Positions 42,575-52,096 are shown, counted from the first letter of the stretch. The stretch is DNA of 60,965 bases from Nocardia lijiangensis NBRC 108240 (GCF_001613045.1 NZ_BDBP01000065.1:1-60965), one strand, 5' to 3'. Notes: generated from the letters alone by a model not told the origin. A program made the numbers and translations.

Positions 42575-43819
42575 TCAGGGCGTGCGAATGCGCCCCTGCC
42601 AGCGGCCCAGCGTCTCGGCCTTGAACTCGTCGAAGCGGCCGTCCTCGATGCTGGCGCGAATGCGGTCGACCAGCCGAATGGTGAAGCGCTCGTTGTGAAT
42701 CGTGCACAGCGTGGCGGCCAGCATCTCCTTGGCCTTGAAGAGATGGTGGAGGTAGGCGCGGGTGTAGTGCGCGCAGGTGTAGCAGTCGCAGGTCTCGTCG
42801 ATCGGGGTGAAATCGCGGCGGAACCGGCTGGTGTTGATGTTGAAACGGCCCTCGTCGACGTAGATGGCGGCATTGCGGGCGACGCGCGACGGGTTCACGC
42901 AGTCGAAGGTGTCCGCGCCGTTCTCCACCGCGACGAAGACGTCCTCCGGCTCGCTGATGCCCAGCATGTGCCTCGGCTTGTCCTGCGGCAATTCGTCGCA
43001 ACACCAGCCGACGATGGCGCCGAGATTGTGCTTCTCCAGCGCGCCGCCGATGCCGTAACCGTCGAAACCCGTTCCGCCCGTGCCGCGGATCGCTTCCAGC
43101 TCCCGGCATGCCTTGCGGCGCAGGTCTTCGTACTGCGCGCCCTGGATGACGGCGAACAGCGCCTGGTAGGGGCGGTGCGTGCGCGCGGCGGTCAGCCGCT
43201 CGTGCTCGTCGATGCAGCGCTGCGCCCAGTCGTGCGTGCGCTGCAGCGACTTCTCTTGGTATCCACGGGTGTTCAGCAACGTGGTGAGCTCGTCGAAGGC
43301 GAACATGATGTCCGCGCCGAGCTGATGCTGGATGCCCATCGAGACTTCCGGGGTGAACCGGTGCTTGGAGCCGTCCAGGTGCGAGCGGAATGTGACACCG
43401 TCGTCGTCGACGGTGGCCAAGCGCTCTTTGCCCGCGGCGATCACGTCGTCGCTGCGCACGTCGACGGACTCCATGGCGAGCACCTTCTTGAACCCGACGC
43501 CCAGTGACATCACCTGGAAGCCGCCGCTGTCGGTGAAGGTGGGCCCCGGCCAGTTCATGAACGCGCCGAGCCCGCCCGCCTCGTCGACGATGTCGGCGCC
43601 CGGTTGCAGATAGAGGTGGTACGCATTGGCCAGCAGCGCCTGCGCGCCCAGCTCGCTCATGGTCTCCGGTAGCACCGCCTTGACCGTCGCCTTCGTGCCG
43701 ACGGGGATGAACGCGGGCGTCGCGATCGCGCCGTGCGGCGTCTGGATGACGCCCGTGCGACCGTGCCGTCCGTCCAGCCGGGCGCCGACGGTGAAGGAGA
43801 ACGATTCCGGAGCTGACAC
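42575..43819 (-). CDS. tgt: tRNA-guanine(34) transglycosylase, divergent subtype
   Basis: A 414-residue enzyme that exchanges guanine 34 of GUN-anticodon tRNAs for a queuosine-type base. The general acid/base Asp is D97 in TDSGGFQVMSL, the nucleophile is D306 in FDCVNPSRVARN, and the zinc site is CDCYTC followed by a His in AYLHHL. Two differences from the well-studied Zymomonas enzyme stand out. The Cys158 that contacts preQ1 is replaced by Leu178 (FDELTT instead of FDECTP). About 25 extra residues follow MSLG. The start is a GTG at 43819 with a GAGG site upstream. An ATG at 43828 is closer to that site than normal. Confidence 0.92.
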   Translation of the reverse strand: MSAPESFSFTVGARLDGRHGRTGVIQTPHGAIATPAFIPVGTKATVKAVLPETMSELGAQALLANAYHLYLQPGADIVDEAGGLGAFMNWPGPTFTDSGGFQVMSLGVGFKKVLAMESVDVRSDDVIAAGKERLATVDDDGVTFRSHLDGSKHRFTPEVSMGIQHQLGADIMFAFDELTTLLNTRGYQEKSLQRTHDWAQRCIDEHERLTAARTHRPYQALFAVIQGAQYEDLRRKACRELEAIRGTGGTGFDGYGIGGALEKHNLGAIVGWCCDELPQDKPRHMLGISEPEDVFVAVENGADTFDCVNPSRVARNAAIYVDEGRFNINTSRFRRDFTPIDETCDCYTCAHYTRAYLHHLFKAKEMLAATLCTIHNERFTIRLVDRIRASIEDGRFDEFKAETLGRWQGRIRTP

Positions 43820-43921
43820 GCCCCTCATCCTCTCAGGCGTCCCTGCACGGTCCACGCCGCCCGCCGGATCCCCGCCCGCGCCGAACCCCGAGGATCACCG
43901 CCGTGATGACAAAATCCTCTT

Positions 43922-43945
43922 TAGAGTTCAACTCTAGTGAACACT
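43922..43945. promoter_or_regulatory. TetR operator
   Basis: TAGAGTT-C-AACTCTA (43922-43936) is a perfect palindrome, directly followed by AGTG-AA-CACT (43936-43945). It lies 21 bases before the TetR start, so it probably serves autorepression. Confidence 0.7.
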
Positions 43946-43965
43946 TCTAGATATAAACTCCAGCC

Positions 43966-44598
43966 ATGAGCGCCGCCAAGGGGATGAACAAACGGGCCCT
44001 CAAAGCCCAGGAGACACGGCAGCGGATCCTCACCGCGGCGGGTGAGCTGTTCGTCGAACAGGGCTATGGCGCGAGCAACCTGCAAGAGGTCGCCGCGCGG
44101 GCAGGCGTGGCGGTGCAGACCATCTACTTCGTGTTCGGCAACAAGCGCACCCTGCTCAAGGAGCTGGTCGACGTCACGATCGCGGGCGACGACGAACCGG
44201 TGGCAACCATGGAACGGGAGTGGTTCCGCGCCGCGATGCAGACCGGCACCGCGCCGGAGCACCTGCGCGCGCACATCGCGGGCACCCGCCCGGTGCTCGA
44301 ACGCATCGCGCCGATCCACAAGGTGATCGAGACTGCGGCGGCGACCGACCCGGAAGTCGCGGCGATGTGGCCCGCCGACCGCGCGGATCCGCGCTACACC
44401 GTGCAGCTGCGCACCGCCACCGCGCTGATGACCAAACCCGGTGCGCGCCAGGACGTCTCGGCCGAGGACGCCGCAGACCTGCTCTACGGCCTGCTCAGCA
44501 CCGAACTGTTCCTGCTGCTGGTCCGCGGCAGGGGCTGGTCGGCGCAGCGCTGGGAGGACTGGGTCTATCAGACCTTGCTCCCCCAGCTCTGCGCCTGA
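43966..44598 (+). CDS. TetR/AcrR-family transcriptional regulator
   Basis: A 210-residue repressor with the helix-turn-helix SNLQEVAARAGVAVQTIYFVFGNKRTLLKEL at about residues 35-65. The remainder is a helical ligand-binding domain. Its stop is one base before the stop of the converging ABC exporter gene, so the exporter may be its target, although the promoter of that operon lies 4 kb away. A perfect palindrome lies just upstream of this gene. Confidence 0.92.
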   Translation: MSAAKGMNKRALKAQETRQRILTAAGELFVEQGYGASNLQEVAARAGVAVQTIYFVFGNKRTLLKELVDVTIAGDDEPVATMEREWFRAAMQTGTAPEHLRAHIAGTRPVLERIAPIHKVIETAAATDPEVAAMWPADRADPRYTVQLRTATALMTKPGARQDVSAEDAADLLYGLLSTELFLLLVRGRGWSAQRWEDWVYQTLLPQLCA

Positions 44599-44599
44599 A

Positions 44600-46519
44600 T
44601 CAGGCCTCGGCCGCCGCGGCCGCGAACTGGGCGCTGTACAGCCGGTAGTACGCCCCGCGCTCCTCGAGCAGCCGCTCGTGCGTGCCGTGCTCGACGATCC
44701 GCCCCGCCTCCATGACGACGATCAGATCGGCGTCGCGAATGGTGGAAAGCCGGTGCGCGATGACGAAACTCGTCCGGTCCTTGCGCAGCGCCGCGGTGGC
44801 GTGCTGGACCAGCACTTCGGTGCGGGTGTCCACCGAGCTGGTCGCCTCGTCCAGGATCAGGATCGACGGCTTGGCCAGGAACGCGCGGGCGATGGTGATC
44901 AACTGCTTCTCACCCGCGCTGACGCCCGAGCCCTCCTCGTCGATGATCGTGTCGTAGCCCTCGGGCAGCGCGTGCACGAAACGGTCGACGTAGGCGGCGC
45001 GGGCCGCGGCGAGGATCTCCGCTTCGCTCGCGTTCGGATTGCCGTAGGCGATGTTCTCGCGAATGGTGCCGCGGAACAGCCAGGTGTCCTGCAGCACCAT
45101 GCCGATGCGTGAACGCAGGTGGTCGCGGGTGATCTCGGTGATGTCGACACCGTCGATGGTGATGGTGCCCGCGTCCAGCTCGTAGAAGCGCATGAGCAGG
45201 TTCACCAGCGTGGTCTTGCCCGCGCCGGTCGGGCCGACGATCGCCACCACGTGTCCGGGCTCGGCGACCAGCGAGAGCCGCTCGATGACCGGCTTCTCCG
45301 GGTCGTACCGGAACGAGACGGCCTCGAACTCGACCCGGCCGCGATCCACCGGTCGCACGTTCTCCATGACCGGATCGGGGCTCTGCTCCTCGGCGTCGAG
45401 GATCTCGAATATCCGCTCGGCCGAGGCCACGCCGGACTGCAGCAGGTTCGCCATCGCGCCGATCTGGGTCAACGGCTGACTGAACTGCCTGGAGTACTGG
45501 ATGAACGCCTGCACCTCGCCGAGCGAGAGGTGGCCCGTCGCCACCCGCAGACCGCCGACCAGCGCCACCAGCACGAAGTTCACGTTTCCGAGGAACATGA
45601 TCGCGGGCATGATCAGGCCCGAGATGAACTGCGCCTTGAAGCTGGATTCGTAGAGCGCCTGGTTGCGCTCGTCGAACTCCCGGCCCACCTCGCGGCCGCG
45701 GCCGAACGCGGTGACCACCTCGTGGCCGGTGTAGGCCTCCTCGACCTGGGCGTTGACCAGGCCGGTGTACTTCCACTGATCCACGAAGTGCGGTTTGGAT
45801 CGCTTGGCGATCTGCGCGGTGACGACGATCGCGCCGGGCACGGTGAGCAGCGCGATCAGCGCGAGCAACGGCGAGATCCAGAACATCATGATCAGGATGC
45901 CGATCACCGAGAACACCGACATGAGCAGCTGGCTCATGGTCTGCTGCAGGCTCTGGGAGACGTTGTCGACGTCGTTGGTGACCCGGCTCAGCACGTCGCC
46001 GCGCGGCTGGGAGTCGAAGTAGCGCAACGGCAGCCGGTGAATCTTGTCCTCGACCTCGGCGCGCAGCCGCTTCACCGTCCGGTTGATGACGATGTTGAGC
46101 AGGAAAGCCTGGAGCCAGCCGAACACCGAGGCGCCGATGTAGAGCGCGAGCACGACCATCAGCAACCGGCCCACCGCACCGAAATCCACGCCGACGCCGG
46201 GGACGACGTTCATGGCGTTGAGCATGTCGGCCAGGGTGTCGTTGCCGCTGTCACGCAGCCGCTCGACGGCCTGCTCCTTGGACAGACCGCGCATCGCCTC
46301 GAGGTTCTTGCCGACAACGCCGTCGAAGACCAGGTTGGTCGCCTTGCCGAGCAGGTACGGGCCGAGGGTGTTGAGCACCACCGAGACGACCGCGAGGCCG
46401 ACGATGCACCCGACGTAGAACCGTTCGGGCGCCAGCCTGCGCAGCAGCCGCTTCAGCGACGGGCCGAACGATTTCGCCTTCGTGTCCGGCGATCCCGGAC
46501 TGGGAGCTCCCGGCCTCAT
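44600..46519 (-). CDS. ABC exporter, membrane-ATPase fusion, consensus-site half
   Basis: A 639-residue half-transporter with six membrane helices followed by an ATPase. Walker A is GPTGAGKTT and Walker B with catalytic Glu is LILDEATSSVD. The signature loop reads VSAGEKQ instead of LSGGQ. Its ATG overlaps the stop of the upstream half-transporter by four bases. The pair resembles the heterodimeric exporters Rv1272c/Rv1273c of M. tuberculosis, associated with lipid export (family inference). An N-terminal Pro/Ser-rich tail precedes the first helix. Confidence 0.92.
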   Translation of the reverse strand: MRPGAPSPGSPDTKAKSFGPSLKRLLRRLAPERFYVGCIVGLAVVSVVLNTLGPYLLGKATNLVFDGVVGKNLEAMRGLSKEQAVERLRDSGNDTLADMLNAMNVVPGVGVDFGAVGRLLMVVLALYIGASVFGWLQAFLLNIVINRTVKRLRAEVEDKIHRLPLRYFDSQPRGDVLSRVTNDVDNVSQSLQQTMSQLLMSVFSVIGILIMMFWISPLLALIALLTVPGAIVVTAQIAKRSKPHFVDQWKYTGLVNAQVEEAYTGHEVVTAFGRGREVGREFDERNQALYESSFKAQFISGLIMPAIMFLGNVNFVLVALVGGLRVATGHLSLGEVQAFIQYSRQFSQPLTQIGAMANLLQSGVASAERIFEILDAEEQSPDPVMENVRPVDRGRVEFEAVSFRYDPEKPVIERLSLVAEPGHVVAIVGPTGAGKTTLVNLLMRFYELDAGTITIDGVDITEITRDHLRSRIGMVLQDTWLFRGTIRENIAYGNPNASEAEILAAARAAYVDRFVHALPEGYDTIIDEEGSGVSAGEKQLITIARAFLAKPSILILDEATSSVDTRTEVLVQHATAALRKDRTSFVIAHRLSTIRDADLIVVMEAGRIVEHGTHERLLEERGAYYRLYSAQFAAAAAEA

Positions 46520-48249
46520 CGCGCCTCCTCCACACTCAGCTGAGACGCCACGATTTCCTGATACTCGGAGCAATCGCGCAGCAGTTGTTCATGGGTGCCG
46601 ATGCCCGCCATCACACCGTCTTCGAGCACCACGATCTGGTCGGCGTCGCGGATGGTGGCGATGCGCTGCGCCACGATGATCACCGAGGCGTTCCTGGTCT
46701 CCGGCTTCAGCGCCTCGCGCAGCCTGGCGTCGGTGGCGACGTCGAGCGCGGAGAACGAATCGTCGAACAGATAGATGCGCGGCTTGCGCACCAGCGCCCG
46801 CGCGATGGCCAGGCGCTGGCGCTGGCCGCCGGAGACCGTGGTGCCGCCCTGCGCCACCGGCGACTCCAAACCCTGCGGCATCTCCCGCACGAAATCGGCG
46901 GCCTGCGCGATCTCCAGGCAGCGCCAGAGTTCCTCGTCGGTGGCGTCCGGGTTGCCGTAGCGCAGGTTGCTCGCGACCGTGCCGGAGAACAGATACGCCT
47001 TCTGCGGCACCAGCCCGATCTGCTCGCGCAGCACTTCCAGGTCGATGTGGCGGACGTCGGTGCCGCCCACGTACACCGCGCCGTCGGTGACGTCGATCAG
47101 CCGCGGGATCAGGTTGAGCAGCGTGGTCTTGCCGGAGCCGGTGGAACCGACGATGGCCGTCGTGGTGCCCGGCTCCACTTGGAACCGGATGGCGCGCAGC
47201 ACCGGCTTCTCCGCGCCGGGGAACGCGAACTCGCAGAACTGGAGGTCGACCGTCGCCGGATCGCCCTTGAACGGCTGCGGCAAGCGCGGCGGCAGCACCG
47301 AGGACTCGGTGGCGAGCACCTCGCCGATCCGGTCGGCCGACACCGCCGCGCGCGGCGCCATCATGGCGAGGAACGACGCCATCATGACCGCCATCAGGAT
47401 CTGCATGATGTAGGACAGCAACGCGGTGAGCGAGCCGATCTGCATCTCGCCGGAGTCGATCAGGTGCCCGCCGAACCAGATCACCGCCACCGCCGTGACG
47501 TTGCTGATCAGCATGACCGCCGGGAACATCAGCGCCATCAGCCTGCCGACGCGCAACGAGGCTTCGGTGAGCTCGGTGTTGGCGACGCCGAAGCGCCAGG
47601 TCTCCTGCCGTTCCCTGACGAACGCGCGCACCACCCGGATACCGGTGATCTGCTCGCGCAGCACCCGGTTGACCACGTCGATTCGCTCCTGCATGTCGCG
47701 GAAGCCCGGCACCATCCTGGCCACCACGAACCCCATCGACAGCGCGAGCACTGGCACCGCGATCAGCAGCAGCCAGGACAGGCTCAGGTCTTCGCGCACC
47801 GCCATGACGATGCCGCCGACGCACATGATCGGCGCCATCACCAGGATGGTCGCCGACATCACGATGAGCAGCTGCACCTGCTGAATGTCGTTGGTGTTGC
47901 GGGTGATCAGCGAGGGTGCGCCGAACATGCCGACCTCGCGTGCGGAGAACGTGCCGACCCGGTGCACCAGCGCGCCGCGCAGATCGCGGCCCGCGCCCAT
48001 GGCGGCCTGCGCGCCGAGATAGACCGAGAATGCCGACGCGACGATCTGCACGCCGGTGACCGCGAGCATCCACAGACCCGTGGTCCAGATGTAGCCGATA
48101 TCACCCTTGGTGACGCCGTTGTCGATCAGATCGGCGTTCAGGCTCGGCAGGTAGAGCATCGCGATGACCGAAACCAGCTGGAGCGCAACGACCCCCGCCA
48201 GTTGTGCGCGGTAGGGGTACAGATGGGTCCTGAGCAGTCTGATCAACAT
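46516..48249 (-). CDS. ABC exporter, membrane-ATPase fusion, degenerate-site half
   Basis: A 577-residue half-transporter with six helices and an ATPase. Walker A is GSTGSGKTT and the signature VSGGQRQ is canonical. The Walker B catalytic Glu is replaced: IYLFDDSFSALD has Asp where the partner has Glu. One consensus and one degenerate ATP site is the usual state of heterodimeric exporters. It closely resembles Rv1273c in layout (YLFSGTVASNLRYGNPD). It is the first gene of the two-gene operon. Confidence 0.92.
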   Translation of the reverse strand: MLIRLLRTHLYPYRAQLAGVVALQLVSVIAMLYLPSLNADLIDNGVTKGDIGYIWTTGLWMLAVTGVQIVASAFSVYLGAQAAMGAGRDLRGALVHRVGTFSAREVGMFGAPSLITRNTNDIQQVQLLIVMSATILVMAPIMCVGGIVMAVREDLSLSWLLLIAVPVLALSMGFVVARMVPGFRDMQERIDVVNRVLREQITGIRVVRAFVRERQETWRFGVANTELTEASLRVGRLMALMFPAVMLISNVTAVAVIWFGGHLIDSGEMQIGSLTALLSYIMQILMAVMMASFLAMMAPRAAVSADRIGEVLATESSVLPPRLPQPFKGDPATVDLQFCEFAFPGAEKPVLRAIRFQVEPGTTTAIVGSTGSGKTTLLNLIPRLIDVTDGAVYVGGTDVRHIDLEVLREQIGLVPQKAYLFSGTVASNLRYGNPDATDEELWRCLEIAQAADFVREMPQGLESPVAQGGTTVSGGQRQRLAIARALVRKPRIYLFDDSFSALDVATDARLREALKPETRNASVIIVAQRIATIRDADQIVVLEDGVMAGIGTHEQLLRDCSEYQEIVASQLSVEEAR

Positions 48250-48317
48250 GATGCTTGGCAGGCTACCGGCAACGGGTTACAGCCGTCGCGGAGATTTTCG
48301 CAGAGCGGAATCCCAGC

Positions 48318-48776
48318 TCAGCGCCGCGCCCAGGCGCCGGGATCGCCGGTGAGCGCCTCGACGAACTCGGGCAAACGGTCGGCGTCGATATCACCGATGG
48401 TCACGTTCTCCAGCACCGCGCGGATGTTCACCCGCAGCGCGATCCACACCCGCTGCAACGGTTCGGCCGCACCCGGATACTTCACGTCCTCGGGCCGCTG
48501 CCCGCGCACCGAGGCGAGCGGGCCCTCGATCGCGCGGATCACGTCGGCGATGGAGATCTCGGAGGCGGGCCTGGCCAGCGAGTAGCCGCCGTCGGGGCCG
48601 CGCCTGCTCACGACGAGCTCGGCGCGGCGCAGCTCCCCCAGCACGGTTTCGAGCACCTTCGGCGGAATCCGTTGCGCGGTCGCGATGGAGTCGGCCTTGA
48701 TCTTGGCCGCCGGGGTGGCCATGGCGATCTCCAGCAGGGTCCGCACCGCGTAATCGACCTTCGCGGTGATGTGCAC
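48318..48776 (-). CDS. Rrf2-family transcriptional regulator
   Basis: A 152-residue winged-helix regulator. It begins MHITAKVDYAVRTLLEIA and holds the recognition region IPPKVLETVLGELRRAELVVSRRGPDGGYSLARP. Many Rrf2 proteins sense with an iron-sulfur cluster bound by three Cys, but this one contains no Cys at all. It therefore belongs to the cluster-free group or uses other ligands. It lies 36 bases after the TetR gene on the same strand and may be co-transcribed with it. Confidence 0.88.
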   Translation of the reverse strand: MHITAKVDYAVRTLLEIAMATPAAKIKADSIATAQRIPPKVLETVLGELRRAELVVSRRGPDGGYSLARPASEISIADVIRAIEGPLASVRGQRPEDVKYPGAAEPLQRVWIALRVNIRAVLENVTIGDIDADRLPEFVEALTGDPGAWARR

Positions 48777-48812
48777 GGCTACTCCCAGGCGTGTTCGACG
48801 ACGCGCTCGAAT

Positions 48813-49406
48813 CTACGCGGCGCCGCAGGCGGTCAGCACAGAGGTGGCCGAGTCCAGCAGCGTGGATTCCAGCAGCGAGTCGTCGGCGCCGGGCACCAGT
48901 TCCTTCGACATCAGCGCCACGCCGAGCACCTCGAGCGCGGCGCAGGCGCGCACCCGCGCCTCGTCGGTGGGATTCGGGCCCGCCAGCCACTCGCGCAGCA
49001 CCCGGTTGGAATCCATCAGGTCCGGGTATCGGTCGGCCATCGCGTTGACGATCGCCACCGCGTCGCGCACGCAGAGCGCGCCCGCGTCGCGGTGCCGGAT
49101 GAGCCCGCGCAAGTAGGCGCGCAGCACCGCGCGCACACCTTCGGCGTCGTGCGGGACCGCGTCGATGTCCTCGACGACCGAGCGCAGATGGTCGATGATC
49201 GGGTCGATGATCGCCAATAGCAGATCGAGCTTCGAGGGGTAGTGATAGTAGAGAGAGGCCTTTGTGATTCCCACCGCATCTGCGACTTCACGAAGGCTCG
49301 TCTGCTCGAATCCCTTGGCGCCGAATAGCTTCACCGCCGCATCTCGAATCGCGATTTTGGTGCCGCTACCTGCGATAACGCTGTCGGGTGCGTCCGGTCC
49401 GGCCAT
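48813..49406 (-). CDS. TetR/AcrR-family transcriptional regulator
   Basis: A 197-residue repressor with the DNA-binding region TSLREVADAVGITKASLYYHYPSKLDLL at about residues 35-65. It is divergent from the tandem MMPL genes. The shared promoter region contains two overlapping palindromes (49484-49508), the probable operator. A repressor and its exporter in this layout usually respond to the exported compound. Confidence 0.92.
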   Translation of the reverse strand: MAGPDAPDSVIAGSGTKIAIRDAAVKLFGAKGFEQTSLREVADAVGITKASLYYHYPSKLDLLLAIIDPIIDHLRSVVEDIDAVPHDAEGVRAVLRAYLRGLIRHRDAGALCVRDAVAIVNAMADRYPDLMDSNRVLREWLAGPNPTDEARVRACAALEVLGVALMSKELVPGADDSLLESTLLDSATSVLTACGAA

Positions 49407-49483
49407 TGGATGATCCTCTCATCAATCCTGCGCAGGGCTAAGGGTGCCGCCAAAAATGAGGTTGTACCTCCGCTTACCCGCTC

Positions 49484-49508
49484 GGTAGTCTACCTACCGC
49501 ACGGTAGG
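49484..49508. promoter_or_regulatory. Overlapping palindromic operators, TetR/MMPL
   Basis: GGTAG-T-CTACC (49484-49494) and CCTACCG-CA-CGGTAGG (49493-49508) share two bases. Both use the half-site CTACC/GGTAG. They sit between the divergent TetR and MMPL starts. Confidence 0.78.
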
Positions 49509-49608
49509 CAGGAAGCGTCAGTGGAGGCGGGGACAGCAGGGAGCCCCGCGAGAGTGCTGTCTACACGCCACGATCCAGCACGTCCCAGTCATCGCTAGGA
49601 GTTCCCCG

Positions 49609-51906
49609 GTGTCCGTTTACCTCTATAGATTCGGAAAGTTCGCTTTCCGCCGGAAATGGATAGTGCTTCCGGTCTGGCTTGTTCTGTTCGTGCTCCTCGG
49701 TGGTCTGGGCGCGCAGCTCAGCAAACCGATGAGCAACGACTTCAGCATGCCCGAGCTGCCCTCCGCCCGAGCCAACGACATTCTCGACAAGCACTTCCCG
49801 GGTGCGTCCGAGGCGTTCAAATTCGATGCCGTCACCGGAACTTACGTCATCGGCGCCCCCGAGGGGCAGAAGCTGACCGATCCCGCGAACCGTGCGGCGG
49901 TCGAGGCGTTCATCGCCAAGCTCGGCGAGCTCGACATCGTCGACCACGAGAAGCCGATCGCGAACCCGGTCGACGCCGCCGAGGAGATGGGCTGCCTGGC
50001 CAACCCGGATCCCTCGCAGTGCAGCGGCGCACCGCTCAACGTGCTGAGCAAGGACGCCCCGAACTCCGTCGCGGTCATCAGCGTGCCGTTCAGCATCGCG
50101 AAGTTCACCGACGTCACCGAAGAGAACCGCAAGGCGGCCTACGACGTGGGGGCCGACGCCAGGAACTCCGGGCTCGAGGTCGAGGTGAGCGGTTCCATCG
50201 CTCAGACCCAGGAGCAGCCGAGCGGTACCGCCGAGCTGATCGGCATGGGCGTCGCGCTGGTCGTGATGATCGTGGCCTTCGGCGCCATCGTGGCGGCCTT
50301 CGTGCCGATCGTCACCGCGATCATCGGCCTCGGCGCGGCCACCTCGGTCATCATGCTCGGCACCTCGGTCATCGAGGTCCCCAGCTTCACCACGTTCCTC
50401 GCCTCGATGATCGGCATCGCGCTCTCGATCGACTACGCGCTGTTCATCGTCTCGCGCTACAAGCACGAACTCGCGGTTCAGGATTCGCCGGAAGAGGCGG
50501 CGGGCACCGCGCTCGGCACCGCCGGTTCCGCGGTGGTGTTCGCCGGTCTGACCGTGATCATCGCCCTGGCCGGGCTCAGCATCGTCGGCGTCGAGTTCCT
50601 GACCTTCATGGGTCTGGGCGGCGCGATCGCGGCCGGCTTCGCGGTCATCACCGCGACCACGCTGATGCCCGCGCTGCTCGGCGCGTTCGGCCGGTTCCTG
50701 TTCAAGCCCAAGCTCCCGCTGGTCGCCAAGCACGACCCGGAGAACGACGCCATCGTCACCAACGGCATGCGCTTCGGCCGCCTGATCGGCAAGGCCCCGT
50801 GGGCCGCGCTGATCCTGTCCATCGTGGCGCTCGGCGCGCTCGCCGCCCCCGCGGCCGGACTGAACCTCGGCCTGCCCGGCGAGGACAGCATGCCCAAGAC
50901 CTCCACCGTGCGTAAGGCCTACGAACTGCGCACCGAAGGCTTCGGCGAAGGCAGCAACGGCGTGCTCAACGTCGCGGTCGACCTGAGCAACGTCGCGCCC
51001 GAGAAGCGGGACGAGGCGGTCAACGCCCTGCGCGAACGGCTCGCGTCCTACGACAACATGGACTACGTCACCGAGCCGCAGTTCAGCGGCGAGGACAAGT
51101 CGGGCGCGCTGCTCGACGGCGTGCCGAAGTCGGGCCCGAACAACCAGGACACCAAGGACCTGGTGCGCGACGCCCGCGAAGCCGAAGCAGGCCTGAAGGC
51201 CGAGTACGGCATCGAGTACGGCATCACCGGCACCACCGCCATCTACGCCGACGTCGACCACGTGCTGCTCAGCAAGATCGCGCCGTACCTGGCCATCGTG
51301 GCGGGCGCCGCGTTCATCCTGCTGATCCTGGTGTTCCGCTCGATCCTGGTGCCGCTGACCGCGGCGCTCGGCTTCCTGCTCTCCATGGCAGCGACCTTCG
51401 GCGCGACCGTGCTGATCTTCCAGGAGGGCAGGCTCGGCCTGATCGACGATCCGCAGCCGATCGTCAGCTTCCTGCCGATCATGCTCATCGGCCTCGTCTT
51501 CGGTCTCGCCATGGACTACCAGGTGTTCCTGGTGACCCGCATGCGCGAGGAATACGTGCACGGCAAGTCGCCCAAGGAAGCGGTGGTCGCCGGCTACCAC
51601 CACGGCGCGCGCGTGGTGACCTCCGCCGCGATCATCATGATCTCGGTGTTCGCCTCCTTCATCATGGAGACGGACGTGACCGCGAAGACCTTCGGTTTCG
51701 CGCTGGCGGCCGGTGTCCTGTTCGACGCCTTCATCGTCCGCATGGTCCTGATCCCGGCGCTGCTGGTGATCATGGGCAAGTGGTCCTGGTGGATGCCGAA
51801 GTGGCTGGACCGGATCGTGCCCGATATCGATGTCGAGGGCACCAAGCTGCGCGAGCTGCAGCAGAAGGCCGTCGAGCTGAAGAAGGAACCGGTCACCGTG
51901 AGCTGA
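49609..51906 (+). CDS. MMPL/RND-family transporter, first of tandem pair
   Basis: A 765-residue transporter of the MMPL family. Motifs include SIDYALFIVSRYKHELA in the first helix bundle and AMDYQVFLVTRMREEYVHG in the second, with two exported domains. It starts at a GTG after TAGGAG. The next gene is a close paralogue of identical length, and a hairpin terminator stands between them. Control is probably by the divergent TetR. Substrate unknown. Confidence 0.93.
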   Translation: MSVYLYRFGKFAFRRKWIVLPVWLVLFVLLGGLGAQLSKPMSNDFSMPELPSARANDILDKHFPGASEAFKFDAVTGTYVIGAPEGQKLTDPANRAAVEAFIAKLGELDIVDHEKPIANPVDAAEEMGCLANPDPSQCSGAPLNVLSKDAPNSVAVISVPFSIAKFTDVTEENRKAAYDVGADARNSGLEVEVSGSIAQTQEQPSGTAELIGMGVALVVMIVAFGAIVAAFVPIVTAIIGLGAATSVIMLGTSVIEVPSFTTFLASMIGIALSIDYALFIVSRYKHELAVQDSPEEAAGTALGTAGSAVVFAGLTVIIALAGLSIVGVEFLTFMGLGGAIAAGFAVITATTLMPALLGAFGRFLFKPKLPLVAKHDPENDAIVTNGMRFGRLIGKAPWAALILSIVALGALAAPAAGLNLGLPGEDSMPKTSTVRKAYELRTEGFGEGSNGVLNVAVDLSNVAPEKRDEAVNALRERLASYDNMDYVTEPQFSGEDKSGALLDGVPKSGPNNQDTKDLVRDAREAEAGLKAEYGIEYGITGTTAIYADVDHVLLSKIAPYLAIVAGAAFILLILVFRSILVPLTAALGFLLSMAATFGATVLIFQEGRLGLIDDPQPIVSFLPIMLIGLVFGLAMDYQVFLVTRMREEYVHGKSPKEAVVAGYHHGARVVTSAAIIMISVFASFIMETDVTAKTFGFALAAGVLFDAFIVRMVLIPALLVIMGKWSWWMPKWLDRIVPDIDVEGTKLRELQQKAVELKKEPVTVS

Positions 51907-51921
51907 TCGGATTCCGACGGC

Positions 51922-51959
51922 CGTCGGCCCCGCACCCAGTCCAGGGTGCGGGGCCGACG
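51922..51959 (+). terminator. Hairpin terminator between the two MMPL genes
   Basis: CGTCGGCCCCGCACCC (51922-51937) pairs perfectly with GGGTGCGGGGCCGACG (51944-51959), followed by TGTTTCC. It suggests that the second MMPL gene has its own promoter. Confidence 0.85.
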
Positions 51960-52096
51960 TGTTTCCGCGGGTTCTTGATCTCGTGCCCAGTTCGCAGCAG
52001 ACTCGGGTTGTTCGACTCTTTGCTCGGTAGACCGCCTGCGCATCGGCGCGGCGACGGCCCAATCCGGCTCGACCCGATCAGCGCGAGGAGAACCTG

